A stretch of 64,000 nucleotides of DNA, from assembly GCF_051401765.1 (NCBI RefSeq), contig NW_027480422.1:12170001-12234000 (forward strand), in the 5' to 3' direction. Made by a program: the position numbers and the translations under genes. The stretch is from Calliopsis andreniformis (lineage: Eukaryota > Arthropoda > Insecta > Hymenoptera > Andrenidae). This document shows positions 1-9,790 of this stretch, one piece after another. The number at the start of each line of letters is the position of its first letter. The first letter of the stretch is position 1. Below the pieces are notes generated by a model, which was not told the origin of the DNA, did not search any database, and saw nothing but the letters and a program-made list of their open reading frames with translations.

Positions 1-166
1 AGCAACGCCCTAGAGTGATGTCTAGGTTGCATGGAACGTAGAAATGCCCATTTCTTTCACACTGGTTGAAATTATTCCTGTTATACGATGGAACAACTGC
101 TCTATTTTTATTTTATTTTATGCTTCTGGCGTTGACTTCTAAGGCCCTAGCTATTCGATCTGGTGG

Positions 167-332
167 AGCAACGCCCTAGGGTGAAGCCTAGGTTGCCCGG
201 AACGTAGAAATGACCATACCTTTCAGACTGGTTGCAATTATTCCTGTTATACGATGAAAAAGATGATGTATTTTTATTGTATTTTATGCTTCAGGCGTTG
301 ACTTCTAAGGCCCTAACTATTCGATGTTGTGG
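167..332. repeat. Representative satellite monomer (166 bp)
   Basis: One full unit from AGCAACGCC to the base before the next AGCAACG at 333. It is AT-rich in its second half (the TTTTTATTGTATTTTATGCT region) and GC-richer in its first 40 bases. Its length matches nucleosomal DNA and is about 16 helical turns, a common size for centromeric satellites. I do not recognise the monomer as a named satellite. Confidence 0.95.
168..196. other. Imperfect dyad symmetry in the monomer (representative copy)
   Basis: The left arm GCAAC(gcc)CTAG pairs with the right arm CTAGGTTGC across an eight-base loop. This gives a nine-base-pair stem with a three-base bulge. The element is present in a large share of monomers through the window. 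The left arm varies in many of them (CCTACAG, CCTGGAG, CCATAGAG), and the right arm also changes in subtypes (CCAAGG, CCTATG, CCGAGG). No protein binding is shown. Cruciform formation is inference. Confidence 0.5.
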
Positions 333-1440
333 AGCAACGTCGTAGAGCAAAGCCTAGGTTGCCCGGAACGGGGAAACGACCATCACGTTCACATTTGTTG
401 CAATTACTCCCGTTATACGATGGAAAACTGTTGTATTTTATTGTATTTTATGCTTCTGTCGTTGACTTCTTAGGCCCTAACTATTGGATCTGGTGGACCA
501 ACGCCCTAGAGTGAAGCCTAGATTGCCAGGAACGTGGAAATAACCATCACGTTCACATTCGTTGCAATTATTCCCGTTATACGATGGAAAAACTGTTGTA
601 TTTTTATTGTATTTTATGCTTCTGGTATTGACTTCTAAGGCCCTAACTATTCGATCTGGTGGAGCAACGCCCTAGACTGGAGCCTAGGTCGCCCGAAACG
701 TAGAAATGACCATTACTTTCACTCTGGTTGCTATTATACATGCTATACGATGGACAAACTGTTGGACTTTGATTGTACTTTATACTTCTGGCGTTGACTT
801 CTAAGGCCCTATGTATTCGATCTGGTGGAGCAATGCCTCAGAGTTAAGTCTAGGACGCCAGGAACGTAAAAATGTCCGTTACCTTCACGCTTGTTTCAAT
901 TATTCCTGTTATACGATGGACAAACTGTTGGATTTTGATTGTACTTTATGCTTCTGGCGTTGACTTCTAAGGCCCTATGTATTCGATCTGGTGGATCAAT
1001 ACCTCAGAGTTAAGTCTAGGATGCCCGCAACATAGAAATGGCCATTACTTTCACACTGGTTGCAATTATTCGTTTTATACGATGGAAAAACTGTTGTACA
1101 TATATCGTATTTTATGCTTCTGGCGTTGATTTCTTAGGCCCTAACGATTCGATCTGGTGGAGCAACGCCCTAGGGTGAAGCCTAGGCAGACCGGTACGTA
1201 GATATGACCATAACTTTCATACTGGTTGCAATTATTCGTTTTATACGATGGTAAAACTGTTGTATTTATTTTGTATTTGGTGCTCCTGGAGTTGACTTCT
1301 TAGGCCCTAACTATTGGATCTGGTGGACCAACGCCCTAGAATGAAGCCTAGGTTCCTCGGAACGTAGACATAGCCATAACATTCATACTGGTTGCAATTA
1401 TTCGTTTTATACGATGGAAAAACTGTTGTATTTTTATTTT

Positions 1441-2492
1441 ATTTTATGCTTCTGGCGTTGACTTCTAAGTCCCTCGCTATTCGATCTGGTGGAGCAACGC
1501 CCTAGAGTGAAGCCTAGGTTGCCCGGAACGTAGAAATGACCTGTACTTTCACACTGGTTGCAATTATTATTGTTCTACAATGGAAAAACTGTTGTACTTA
1601 TGTTGTATTTTATGCTTCTGGCGTCGAATTCGAAGTCCCTAACTATTCGATCTGGTGGAGCAACGCCATAGAGTGAAGCCTAGGATGCCCGGAACGCAGA
1701 AATGACCGTTACTTTCACACTGTTTGCAAATATGCATAATATACGATGGAAAAGATGTTGTATTTATATTGTATTTTATGCTTCTTGCGTTGACTTCTTT
1801 GGCCCTAACTATTTGATCTGGTGGAGCACCGCCCTGTAGTGAAGCCTAGGTTGCCCGGAACGTAGAAATGACCATTACTTCCACACTGTTTGCAATTATT
1901 CATATTATACAGTGGACAAGCTGTTGTATCTATTTTGTATTTTATGCTTCTGGCATTGACTTCTGAGGCCCTAACTATTCGATGTGGTGGAGCAACGCCC
2001 TAGAGCGAAACCTCGGTTGCCCAGAACGTAGAAATGACCATTATTTTCACACTGGTTGCCATTATTCCTGTTATACGATGGACAAACTGTTGGATTTTTA
2101 TTGTACTTTATGCTTCTGGCGTTGACTTCTAAGGCCCTACCTATTGGATCTGGTGGAGCAACGCCTAGGGTGGAGCCTAGGTTGCCGGAAAGTAGAAATG
2201 ACCATTACTTCCACACTGTTTGCAATTATTCATTTTATACAATGGAAAAGCTGTTGTATTTATATTGTTTTTTATAGTTATGGCGTTGACTTCTAAGGCC
2301 GCAGCTATTCGATGTGGTTGAGCAACGCCCTAGAGTGAAGCCTAGGTTGCCCGGAACGTAGAAATGACCATACCTTTCACACTGGTTGCAATTATTCCTG
2401 TTATACAAGGGAATAACTGTTGTATTTATATTGCAGTTTACGCTTCTGGCGTTGACTTCTTAGGCCCTAACTATTCGATCTGGTGGAGCAAC
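1441..2492. repeat. Duplicated satellite segment, copy A (unoccupied insertion site)
   Basis: This stretch matches 4761-5416 joined to 10476-10863 with few differences, at a distance of 3,320 bp or 20 monomers before the insertion is counted. Shared diagnostic variants include GACCTGTACTTTCACACTGG, GGCGTCGAATTCGAAGTCCC, TTTTTTATAGTTATGGCGTT and ATACAAGGGAATAACTG. At 2093-2096 it holds the single GATT that is duplicated on both sides of the retrotransposon in copy B. It is therefore a natural empty site. Confidence 0.9.
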
Positions 2493-4760
2493 GCCCTCGG
2501 GTGAAGCCTAGGTTGCCCGGAACGTAGAAATGACCATTACTTTCACACTGGTTGCAATTATTCGGTCTATACGATGGAAAAACTGTTGTATTTATTTTGT
2601 ATTTGGTGCTTCTGGCATTGACTTCTTAAGCCCTAACTATTGGTTGTGGTGGACCAACGCCCTAGAGTGAAGCCTAGGTTGCCCGGAACGTAGTAATGAC
2701 CATATCTTGCACACTGGTTGCAATTATGCCAGTTATACGATGGTAAAACTGTTGTATTTTTATTGTATTTTATGCGTCTGGAGTTGTTTTCTAAGGCCCC
2801 AACTATTCGGCCTGGTGCAGCATCGCCCCAGAGTGAAGTCTAGGTTGCACGGAACGCAGAAGTGCGCCATTTCTTTCACACTGGTTGTAATTATTCCTGT
2901 TATACGATGGAAGAACTGCTCTATTTTTATTTTATTTTATGCTAATGGCGTTGACTTCTAAGGACCTAGCTATTCGATCTGGTGGAGCAACGCAACCAGG
3001 GTGAAGCCTAGGTTGCCCGGAACGTAAAAATGACCCTCACGTTCACATTTGTTGCAATTATCCCCGTTATGCGATGGAAAAACTGTTGTATTTATATTAT
3101 ATTTTATGCTTCAGGCGTTGACTTCTAAGGCCGTAGCTATTCGATGTGGTGGTGCAATGCCCTAGAGTGAAGCCTAGGTTGCCCGGAACGTAGAAGTGAC
3201 CGTTACCTCCATTCTGTTTGCAATTATTCATATTATACACTGGAAAAACCGTTGTATTTATATTGTATTTTATGCTTCTGGCATTGACTTCTAAGGCCCT
3301 GGCTATTCGATGTGGTGGAGCAACGCCCTAGAGTGAAGCCTAGGTTGCCCGGAACGTAGAAATGACCATAGCTTTCACACTGGTTGCAATTATTCTTGTT
3401 ATACGATGGGAAAACTGTTGTATTTATTTTGTATTTTATGCTTCAGGCGTTGACTTCTAAGGTCGTAGCTATTCGATGTGGTGGTGCAACGCCCTAGAGT
3501 GAAGCCTAGGTTGCCCGGAACGTAGAAATGACCATTACTTCCACTCTGTTTGCAATTATTCATATTATACAGTGGAAAAACCGTTGTATTTATATTGTAT
3601 TTTATGCTTCTGGCATTGACTTCTAAGGCCCTAACTATTCGGTGTGGTGGAGCAACGCCCTAGAGTGAAGCCTAGGTTGCCCGGAACGTAGAAATGACCA
3701 TAGCTTTCACACTGGTTGCAATTATTCCTGTTATACAAGGGAAAAACTGTTGTATTTATATTGTATTTTATGCTCCTGGCGTTGACTTCTTAGGCCCGAA
3801 CTATTCGATCTGGTGGAGCAACGCCCTAGAGTGAAGCCTAGGTTGCCCGGAATGTAGAAATGACCATCACTTTCACACTGGTTGCAATTATTCTTGTTAT
3901 ACGATGGAAAAACTGTTGTATTTATTTTGCATTTTATGCCTCTGGCGTTGACTCCTAAGGCCGTAGCTATTCGATGTGGTGGAGCAACGACCTAGAGTGA
4001 AGCCTATGTTGCCCGGAACGTAGAAATGACCATACCTTTAACACTAGTTGCTATTATTCCTGTTATACAACGGAAAAACTGTTGTATTTATGTTGTATTT
4101 TATGCTTCTGGCGTTGACTTCCTGGGTCCTAACTATTCTATCTGGAGGAGCAACGCCCTAGAGTGAAGCCTAGGTTTCCCGGTACGCAGAAATGGCCATT
4201 ACTTTCACACTGGTTGCAATTACTCCAGTTATACGATGGAAAAACTGTTGCATTTTTATTGTATTTTATGCTTCTGGCGTTAAATTCTAAGTCCGTAACT
4301 ACGCGTTCTGGTGGAGCAACGCCCTACAGTTAAGCCTAGGTTGCCCGGAACGTAGATATGACCTTTACCTTCACACTGTTTCCAAATATACATCATATAC
4401 GATGGAAAAGCTGTTGTATTTATATTGTATTTTATGCTTCTGGCGTTGACTTCATAGGCCCTAACTATTCGATCTGGTGGAGCAACGCCCTAGAGTGAAG
4501 CCTAGGTTGCCGGGAACGTAGAAATGACCACAACTTTCACACTGGTTACAATTATTCGTTTTATACACTGGAAAAACTGTTCTATTTATTTTGTATTTTA
4601 TGCTTCGGGCGTTGACTTCTAAGGCCCTAACTATTCGATCTGGTGGAGCAACGGTCTAGAGTGAAGCCTAGGTTGCCCGGAACGTAGAAATGAACATTAC
4701 CTTCACATTGCTTGCAATCATACATTTCATACGATGGAAAAAATGTTGTGTTTTTATTAT

Positions 4761-5416
4761 ATTTTATGCTTCTGGCATTGACTTCTAAGTCCCTTGCTAT
4801 TCGATCTGGTGGAGCAACGCCCTTGAGCCAAGCCGAGGTTGCCCGGAACGTAGAAATGACCTGTACTTTCACACTGGTTGCAATTATTCCTGTTCTACAA
4901 TGGAAAAACTGTTGTACTTATGTTGTATTTTATGCTTCTGGCGTCGAATTCGAAGTCCCTAACTATTCGATCTGGTGGAGCAACGCCATAGAGTGAAGCC
5001 TAGGATGCCCGGAACGCAGAAATGACCGTTACTTTCACACTGTTTGCAAATATGCATAATATACGATGGAAAAGCTGTTGTATTTATATTGTATTTTATG
5101 CTTCTGGCGTTGACTTCTTTGGCCCTAACTATTTGATCTGGTGGAGCACCGCCCTGTAGTGAAGCCTAGGTTGCCCGGAACGTAGAAATGACCATTACTT
5201 CCACACTGTTTGCAATTATTCATATTATACAGTGGACAAGCTGTTGTATCTATTTTGTATTTTATGCTTCTGGCATTGACTTCTGAGGCCCTAACTATTC
5301 GATGTGGTGGAGCAACGCCCTAGAGCGAAACCTAGGTTGCCCAGAACGTAGAAATGACCATTATTTTCACACTGGTTGCCATTATTCCTGTTATACGATG
5401 GACAAACTGTTGGATT
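4761..5416. repeat. Duplicated satellite segment, copy B, left part
   Basis: Left part of the 20-monomer-distant duplicate of 1441-2492. It is interrupted after 5416 by the LTR element and resumes at 10476. Its first monomer has private changes (CCCTTGAGCCAAGCCGAGG), and later monomers are nearly the same as copy A. Confidence 0.88.
5413..5416. other. Target site duplication, left (GATT)
   Basis: GATT stands directly before the TG of the 5' LTR and again directly after the CA of the 3' LTR at 10472-10475. Removing the element and one GATT restores the same length and phase as the empty site at 2091-2103, with one substitution (C for T) just after it. Four bases is the usual duplication length for Ty3/Gypsy integration. 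Confidence 0.93.
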
Positions 5417-5537
5417 TGTAGGCAATTTAGTGAGTGAAGTGAGGGTGCAAGTGGCCGAGGCATGGGCGCAAGGTCGACCTGATGAGACCGAGGTGGAGTT
5501 TATGGTGCAGACGTGACCCGTGGCGATTTTGAGGAAT

Positions 5538-5565
5538 TATAAGAATCGTGTTAAGAAAATTGTCA
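5538..5565 (+). promoter_or_regulatory. Possible TATA-like box and initiator of the 5' LTR
   Basis: TATAAG at 5538-5543 is followed 27 bases downstream by TCAATG at 5563-5568, a loose match to an insect initiator with A at 5565. Spacing and position near the first quarter of the LTR are plausible for a U3/R boundary, but the motif match is weak and many insect LTRs lack a TATA box. A 5' end mapping of the RNA would decide. Confidence 0.25.
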
Positions 5566-5884
5566 ATGGACATTGACGCGCCGTAAAACTCCATCCTGCA
5601 GGCCAGATGGGGAAAACCCAGGCAGCGGCCGAGAGCTCGGGCGAGTGCACCCCACGGTATCCACGTGCCCTTACTCCGCTGACTGTTTTAGGCGGGTGGG
5701 TTTTTCCAAAATATTCGGACGTAGTGGGGAAAAACAACCACGCAGGATAGACTTAAGGGAGACAGCGTGTCAGAGAGTCGGTCTGAGAAAATGAATTGAA
5801 GTAGCAACGTGCATGATCCGCGTACTGGTCAGAAGTCCACGAGTGACAGGTCGATCGCAGTTCAATCGGGATTCCGAATTCAAA

Positions 5885-5890
5885 AATAAA
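5885..5890 (+). promoter_or_regulatory. Possible polyadenylation signal AATAAA in the 5' LTR
   Basis: A canonical AATAAA about 60 bases before the end of the LTR. The matching hexamer in the 3' LTR (10404-10409) would be the one used for the full transcript. It lies downstream of the proposed start site, so R would contain it. Confidence 0.45.
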
Positions 5891-5955
5891 CTATTAGTGC
5901 TATAGATTAACCGTTCATTTTTCCTATTAAACCCTCGCTCGTCCTCCCTACAAAT

Positions 5956-5969
5956 TCAGAAGTGGGATT
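5956..5969 (+). other. Primer binding site, tRNA-Leu type
   Basis: TCAGAAGTGGGATT lies three bases after the LTR end. It is the reverse complement of the acceptor and T-arm side of a common eukaryotic tRNA-Leu, as I recall its 3' end (AATCCCACTTCTGACACCA). The match begins about five bases inside the tRNA 3' end instead of at the terminal CCA, since the usual TGG start is absent. After the 14-base match the similarity continues with a one-base gap (GAAAC against CGAACC). The minus-strand primer is inferred, not shown. Confidence 0.7.
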
Positions 5970-6244
5970 GAAACGGATAACGAACGGATCTGTTAGTGGA
6001 ATCTTAAACAAAAGGAATTTGTGAACAGTGACGGGCAAACGGTGTACAGTGTTGAAACCGTTGTGGTGAAGCTGCTTTGTGTTTTGTTGTGTTTGGACAT
6101 TGTGACCAACGTGAAGTGTGTAAGAGGAAGAGGACGACGTGTAATTGGCACGAAGTGAATCGAACTTTGAATCTTAACACGTTGGTGGGGAAAAGAAAAA
6201 AAAAAAAGAGGAAAATTTTTTTTCTTTCTCTGTCTTTTTGCAAC
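5970..6244 (+). other. Untranslated leader of the retrotransposon
   Basis: 275 bases between the primer site and the gag-pol start. I see no ATG in it, so the ATG at 6245 is the first after the LTR. The gag-pol frame stays open upstream to about 6077, but that extension begins at a TTG, which is not expected to start translation in an animal. Near its end a long purine tract (6187-6215, mostly A) runs straight into a pyrimidine tract (6216-6231, mostly T). A packaging signal would be expected here but cannot be identified by eye. Confidence 0.7.
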
Positions 6245-9200
6245 ATGGCCACCACAATGGCTTATACCGTGGCCGAATTGAAGGAGTTTTTAAGGGCTCG
6301 AGACTTATCTTCAGCAGGAACTAAGGCTGAATTAATAAATCGTTTGGAGCAATTCGACGAAAATATTTGGGAGAATATTGCCGAAGAAGGAAGGGTAACC
6401 AGAGAAGCTGCGCGAACCAGTCACTTGGACGACCAGCGGATAACAGAAGCAGGACAAGCTGCGTATGGTGAAGAAACGCGGAGGAGGGAATCGGAACGTA
6501 TTCGTAGAGATAAGGCGAGATGGGACACCATGCTCAACGAACAGATGCAGAGAGAATTGGACTTACTGAGGAGGGAAAACATGGTGATGCAAAGGGAATT
6601 AGAAATCATGAGGAATGAGCAGATGCGCACGAGAAGTTTTTCAGCTAGTCCAGACATTCCAGGAGATGCGGAAAGAGTCAGAGGACCAACTGGACCTTCC
6701 CCGACGATGAGTATTCGAGCGATCGGTGATTTATTATCCGATTTTGATGGTCGCGACAATACGTTCTGGAAATGGGAACAGCAAGTGAACCTTCTTCGTA
6801 CAACGTATCATTTGGATGAGAATGCCACGCGGGTGTTAATAAGTTCAAAATTGAAAGCGCGAGCCGCGAGTTGGTTTCATTCGAAGGCGGAGCATATCAC
6901 CCTCCGAATAGACGATTTATTGAGGGAAATGAAGATCATGTTTGACCATCGACCAAGCAGACTGTCGCTTCGTAGGCAGTTTGAAAATAGAGTGTGGAAT
7001 TCGGGTGAACTTTTTACGGACTATTTCCATGATAAAATAATATTGGGAAATAGAGTACCAATTGCGGAGGGAGAATTGGTGGAATACATCATTGATGGGG
7101 TGACTGATCAACAGCTGCGGAACCAAGCACGCATCATGCGGATCAAAACGACAGCAGATTTATTAGAGTCGTTTGAGAATATCAAATTGGACCCGAAGAG
7201 AATGAATGAACGGGACTTAAAGGAGAAGAAGGAGACGAAATTTGGCCGTATCCAGCAGCAGACATTAGTGGGGAAACCCCCTAAAAAAGAAGTGCGATGT
7301 TTTAATTGTTCCGAAATGGGACATATTTCGACAAGTTGTCAAAAACCGAAAAGGCAACAGGGAGGCTGTTTCGAGTGTGGATCGATGCTACATCGAATAG
7401 CGGGATGCCCGCGACGAACAGCGAGTCAATCAGGCGAGAGCAACATGGCGAGAGAAACGACCACGACTAGGAGAGAACTCTCAGCGGCAACGTCGATGAA
7501 CATGGTACAACCAGCCACACTCAACGCACCGTACACGGTTTCAATAAGTTACAATATAGCTGATAATAGCGGACAAAATTGTAAGTACACGCTATGCGCA
7601 ATGTTGGACTCCGGATCCCCGATCAGTCTAATAAAAAATTGTTTGGTTCCTTTGCACGCGCGAACACAGGGGTGTGAGACCGGGCCAGAATTTTGCGGTA
7701 TTAATGGATCGCCGTTAAAGATATTAGGTAGATTTTATCAGGATGTTGAAATTGAGGGCATCTCAATTAAATTAAATTTTTATATTGTACCAGATAATAC
7801 TATGGCATTTATGGCGATACTCGGACGGGATTTTTCGTCACATCCATTAATTAGAATTACGTGGGATGGGAAATTAGTGATTACAAGGAAAACACCGGAA
7901 GTGATAACCGATGAATTAGATTGCGCGATCAAACAAATTATGAATATAGAATGTATTAGTGGCGTGAGTACAGAACAAGAAAAATTACAGATCAATTCAA
8001 AAATCGGGCCGGAAAAAATAGAAAGAATTAGGGATATGTATGTGTCTGATTACATAAAAATTAAAGAAACCAGTGCAATGGAAATAGATTTCGAAATGAA
8101 GATCGCGTTAAAGCATAATCAGCCAGTTAGTTTTAGACCGAGGAGATTATCTTTTGCGGACAAGCAAAAACTGCAGGTCATTTTGGATGACCTGTTAGAG
8201 AGAGGGATTATCCGTCCGAGTGAGTCACCGTATGCCAGTCCGATAGTTTTAGTACGTAAGAAGAATGGCGAGACACGTTTATGTATTGATTATAGAGAGT
8301 TAAACAGAATTACTGTGAAAGATAACTTCCCGAGTCAGCTGATAGACGATAATATTGATCAATTAAAAGAGAAAAAATTCTTTACGACGCTTGATCTAAA
8401 AGATGGGTATTACAATGTACGAATGGCGCGAGAGGCAATTCAGTTTACAAGCTTTGTAACCCCTTTGGGGCAATACGAGTTTTTATATTGTCCGTTTGGG
8501 CTAACAAATGCACCCAAGGTATTTCACCGATTTATTCGTAAAGTTTTCTCCAACTTAATTAGAACGGGAAAGATGTTACCATTTTTTGACGATTTTTTTA
8601 TTGCAACGGAGACTCTGGAAGAACATCTTGAAATTCTGCAGGAAATATTTCGAACCGCGGGTCAACATCGTCTTACATTTAGATTGGACAAGTGTTTCTT
8701 TGCGCAAAACGAAATAGATTATTTGGGATATCACGTTAGTGTGGATGGGATACGACCAAGTGATAATAATATTGCATCAGTTATCAATTACCCGATACCG
8801 CGGAATGCGAAGGAAGTCCTTCGGTTTGTGGCCCTAGCGAGTTATTTTAGACGGTTCATCCCGCAATTTTCAATGATTGCAAAACCACTGTATGATCTCA
8901 TTAAAAAAGAGGTGAAATTTAAATTCAGAGAGGAGGAAAGTAAGGCATTTGAAACCTTAAAGAAACAATTGTCCAGTAAACCGATCCTAGCAATTTATTC
9001 TCCGAAGGCAGAAACAGAATTGCATTGCGATGCGAGCGTGTCAGGGTTCGGTGCAATTCTTTTACAGAAACAAAGCGATGGTAATTTTAGACCAATATCA
9101 TACTTTAGTCAACGGACAACACCCGCCGAATCAAAATATCATAGTTTCGAGTTAGAATGTCTTGCGGTGGTATATGCAGTTAAGCGTTTCCATGTATATT

Positions 9201-9790
9201 TAGGCGGAATTTTTTTTAAAATTATGACAGATTGTGATAGTTTCCGTTTAACGTTAAGCAAGCAGAATATAAACCCCCGAATCTCACGTTGGGCAATGTT
9301 CTTGCAGGACTATGATTTTGAGATACAGTATAGACCAGGTAAAAGAATGAGCCATGTTGATGCTCTCAGTAGATGCCATAGCATACTAGCAATAGAAGGA
9401 AATACTTTTGAGCAAACATTGTCAATATGTCAGGATAAAGATGACGAGATATGTAAAATACGCGATAAATTGCAAAAGACCGAAATGAAGTTTTTCGAAT
9501 TGTGTAATGGATTAGTGTACCGGAAGGATAAAATGAAGAAACTGCTATTTTACGTACCACACTCAATGGAAAATAATGTAATCCGTACTTGCCACGACGA
9601 TCTGGGACATGTTGGTTTGGATAAGGTAGTAGACAATATCTTGAAAGTGTATTGGTTCCCTAAATTACGCGAGAAGGCTAAAGATTATATAGCGAACTGC
9701 TTACGATGTAGGGAATTCTCTCCACCTAGTGGGAAACAACCGGGGTATCGGCATAATATACTTGATAAGATTCGGATTAATGTTAATTAA
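6245..9790 (+). CDS. Gag-Pol polyprotein with N-terminal SAP-like domain, truncated in integrase
   Basis: One 1,181-aa ORF encodes the structural and enzymatic proteins of the element, with no frameshift between gag and pol. I start it at the first leader ATG, in the good context CAACATGG. Residues 8-37 look like a SAP domain (LKEFLRARDLSSAGTKAELI pattern), which in other proteins binds AT-rich DNA. Residues about 78-130 are charged and probably coiled coil. A Gag capsid-like region follows (about 160-330), then two CX2CX4HX4C zinc knuckles (C352-C365, C375-C388). The protease has D455-S-G and ILGRDF at 525-530. Reverse transcriptase has the motif-A aspartate D717 and FFDD at 780-783, where YxDD is usual. 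RNase H shows D929, E969 or E971, and D996 or D998. Integrase keeps H1117, H1122, C1152 and C1155 of the HHCC zinc finger, then stops at residue 1181. The DDE catalytic core and C-terminal domain are absent. No internal stop or frameshift is seen. Family assignment is sure; the exact clade is tentative. Confidence 0.95.
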   Translation: MATTMAYTVAELKEFLRARDLSSAGTKAELINRLEQFDENIWENIAEEGRVTREAARTSHLDDQRITEAGQAAYGEETRRRESERIRRDKARWDTMLNEQMQRELDLLRRENMVMQRELEIMRNEQMRTRSFSASPDIPGDAERVRGPTGPSPTMSIRAIGDLLSDFDGRDNTFWKWEQQVNLLRTTYHLDENATRVLISSKLKARAASWFHSKAEHITLRIDDLLREMKIMFDHRPSRLSLRRQFENRVWNSGELFTDYFHDKIILGNRVPIAEGELVEYIIDGVTDQQLRNQARIMRIKTTADLLESFENIKLDPKRMNERDLKEKKETKFGRIQQQTLVGKPPKKEVRCFNCSEMGHISTSCQKPKRQQGGCFECGSMLHRIAGCPRRTASQSGESNMARETTTTRRELSAATSMNMVQPATLNAPYTVSISYNIADNSGQNCKYTLCAMLDSGSPISLIKNCLVPLHARTQGCETGPEFCGINGSPLKILGRFYQDVEIEGISIKLNFYIVPDNTMAFMAILGRDFSSHPLIRITWDGKLVITRKTPEVITDELDCAIKQIMNIECISGVSTEQEKLQINSKIGPEKIERIRDMYVSDYIKIKETSAMEIDFEMKIALKHNQPVSFRPRRLSFADKQKLQVILDDLLERGIIRPSESPYASPIVLVRKKNGETRLCIDYRELNRITVKDNFPSQLIDDNIDQLKEKKFFTTLDLKDGYYNVRMAREAIQFTSFVTPLGQYEFLYCPFGLTNAPKVFHRFIRKVFSNLIRTGKMLPFFDDFFIATETLEEHLEILQEIFRTAGQHRLTFRLDKCFFAQNEIDYLGYHVSVDGIRPSDNNIASVINYPIPRNAKEVLRFVALASYFRRFIPQFSMIAKPLYDLIKKEVKFKFREEESKAFETLKKQLSSKPILAIYSPKAETELHCDASVSGFGAILLQKQSDGNFRPISYFSQRTTPAESKYHSFELECLAVVYAVKRFHVYLGGIFFKIMTDCDSFRLTLSKQNINPRISRWAMFLQDYDFEIQYRPGKRMSHVDALSRCHSILAIEGNTFEQTLSICQDKDDEICKIRDKLQKTEMKFFELCNGLVYRKDKMKKLLFYVPHSMENNVIRTCHDDLGHVGLDKVVDNILKVYWFPKLREKAKDYIANCLRCREFSPPSGKQPGYRHNILDKIRINVN

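Larger units (their letters stand above)
1..5416. repeat. 166-bp satellite array, left block (about 32.6 monomers)
   Basis: The landmark AGCAACGCC begins at 1, 167 and 333 and recurs every 166 bp across the block. Each monomer carries the same ordered landmarks: AGCAACGCCCTAGAGTGAAG, CCTAGGTTGCCCGGAACGTA, GAAATGACCAT, TTTCACACTGGTTGCAATTA, TATACGATGGAAAAACTG, TTGTATTTTATGCTTCTGGC, GTTGACTTCTAAGGCCCTAA and CTATTCGATCTGGTGG. All copies run in the same direction. Neighbouring monomers differ at many scattered positions, so this is an older, diverged part of the array compared with the blocks after 12.7 kb. The last monomer is cut at 5416 by the retrotransposon. Short ORFs in the block are frame shadows of the repeat. 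Confidence 0.97.
5417..5952 (+). repeat. 5' LTR
   Basis: 536 bp, starting TGTAGGCAATTTAG and ending CGTCCTCCCTACA, repeated at 9936-10471 with a constant offset of 4,519 bp. By eye the only difference is T at 5435 against C at 9954. It should carry the promoter for the element's RNA. The short ORFs on both strands inside it (for example 5537-5737 minus and 5573-5794 plus) occur identically in both LTRs and look like chance frames. Confidence 0.97.

Noticed and set aside
1130..1145. TTAGGCCCTAAC strings suggesting the insect telomere repeat TTAGG/CCTAA
   Set aside because: Only a single inverted pair per monomer (TTAGG, one base, CCTAA) in some subtypes. There is no tandem TTAGG run, so it is not telomeric.
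5537..5794. Frames on both strands of the LTR (again at 10056-10313)
   Set aside because: They are identical in the two LTRs because the LTRs are repeats, they overlap each other on opposite strands, and they show no known motif.
5450..5870. Possible RNA polymerase III promoter boxes in the LTR (GTGGCCGAGG near 5451 and GTTCAATCGG near 5860)
   Set aside because: The first lacks the final G of an A box, the second is only a partial B box, and they are about 400 bp apart, too far for a tRNA-type promoter.
6077..6244. N-terminal extension of gag-pol by 56 residues containing a basic KRKKKKRK stretch (possible nuclear signal)
   Set aside because: The extension starts at TTG, not ATG, and the basic residues come from the A-rich tract. 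In an animal the ATG at 6245 is the natural start.
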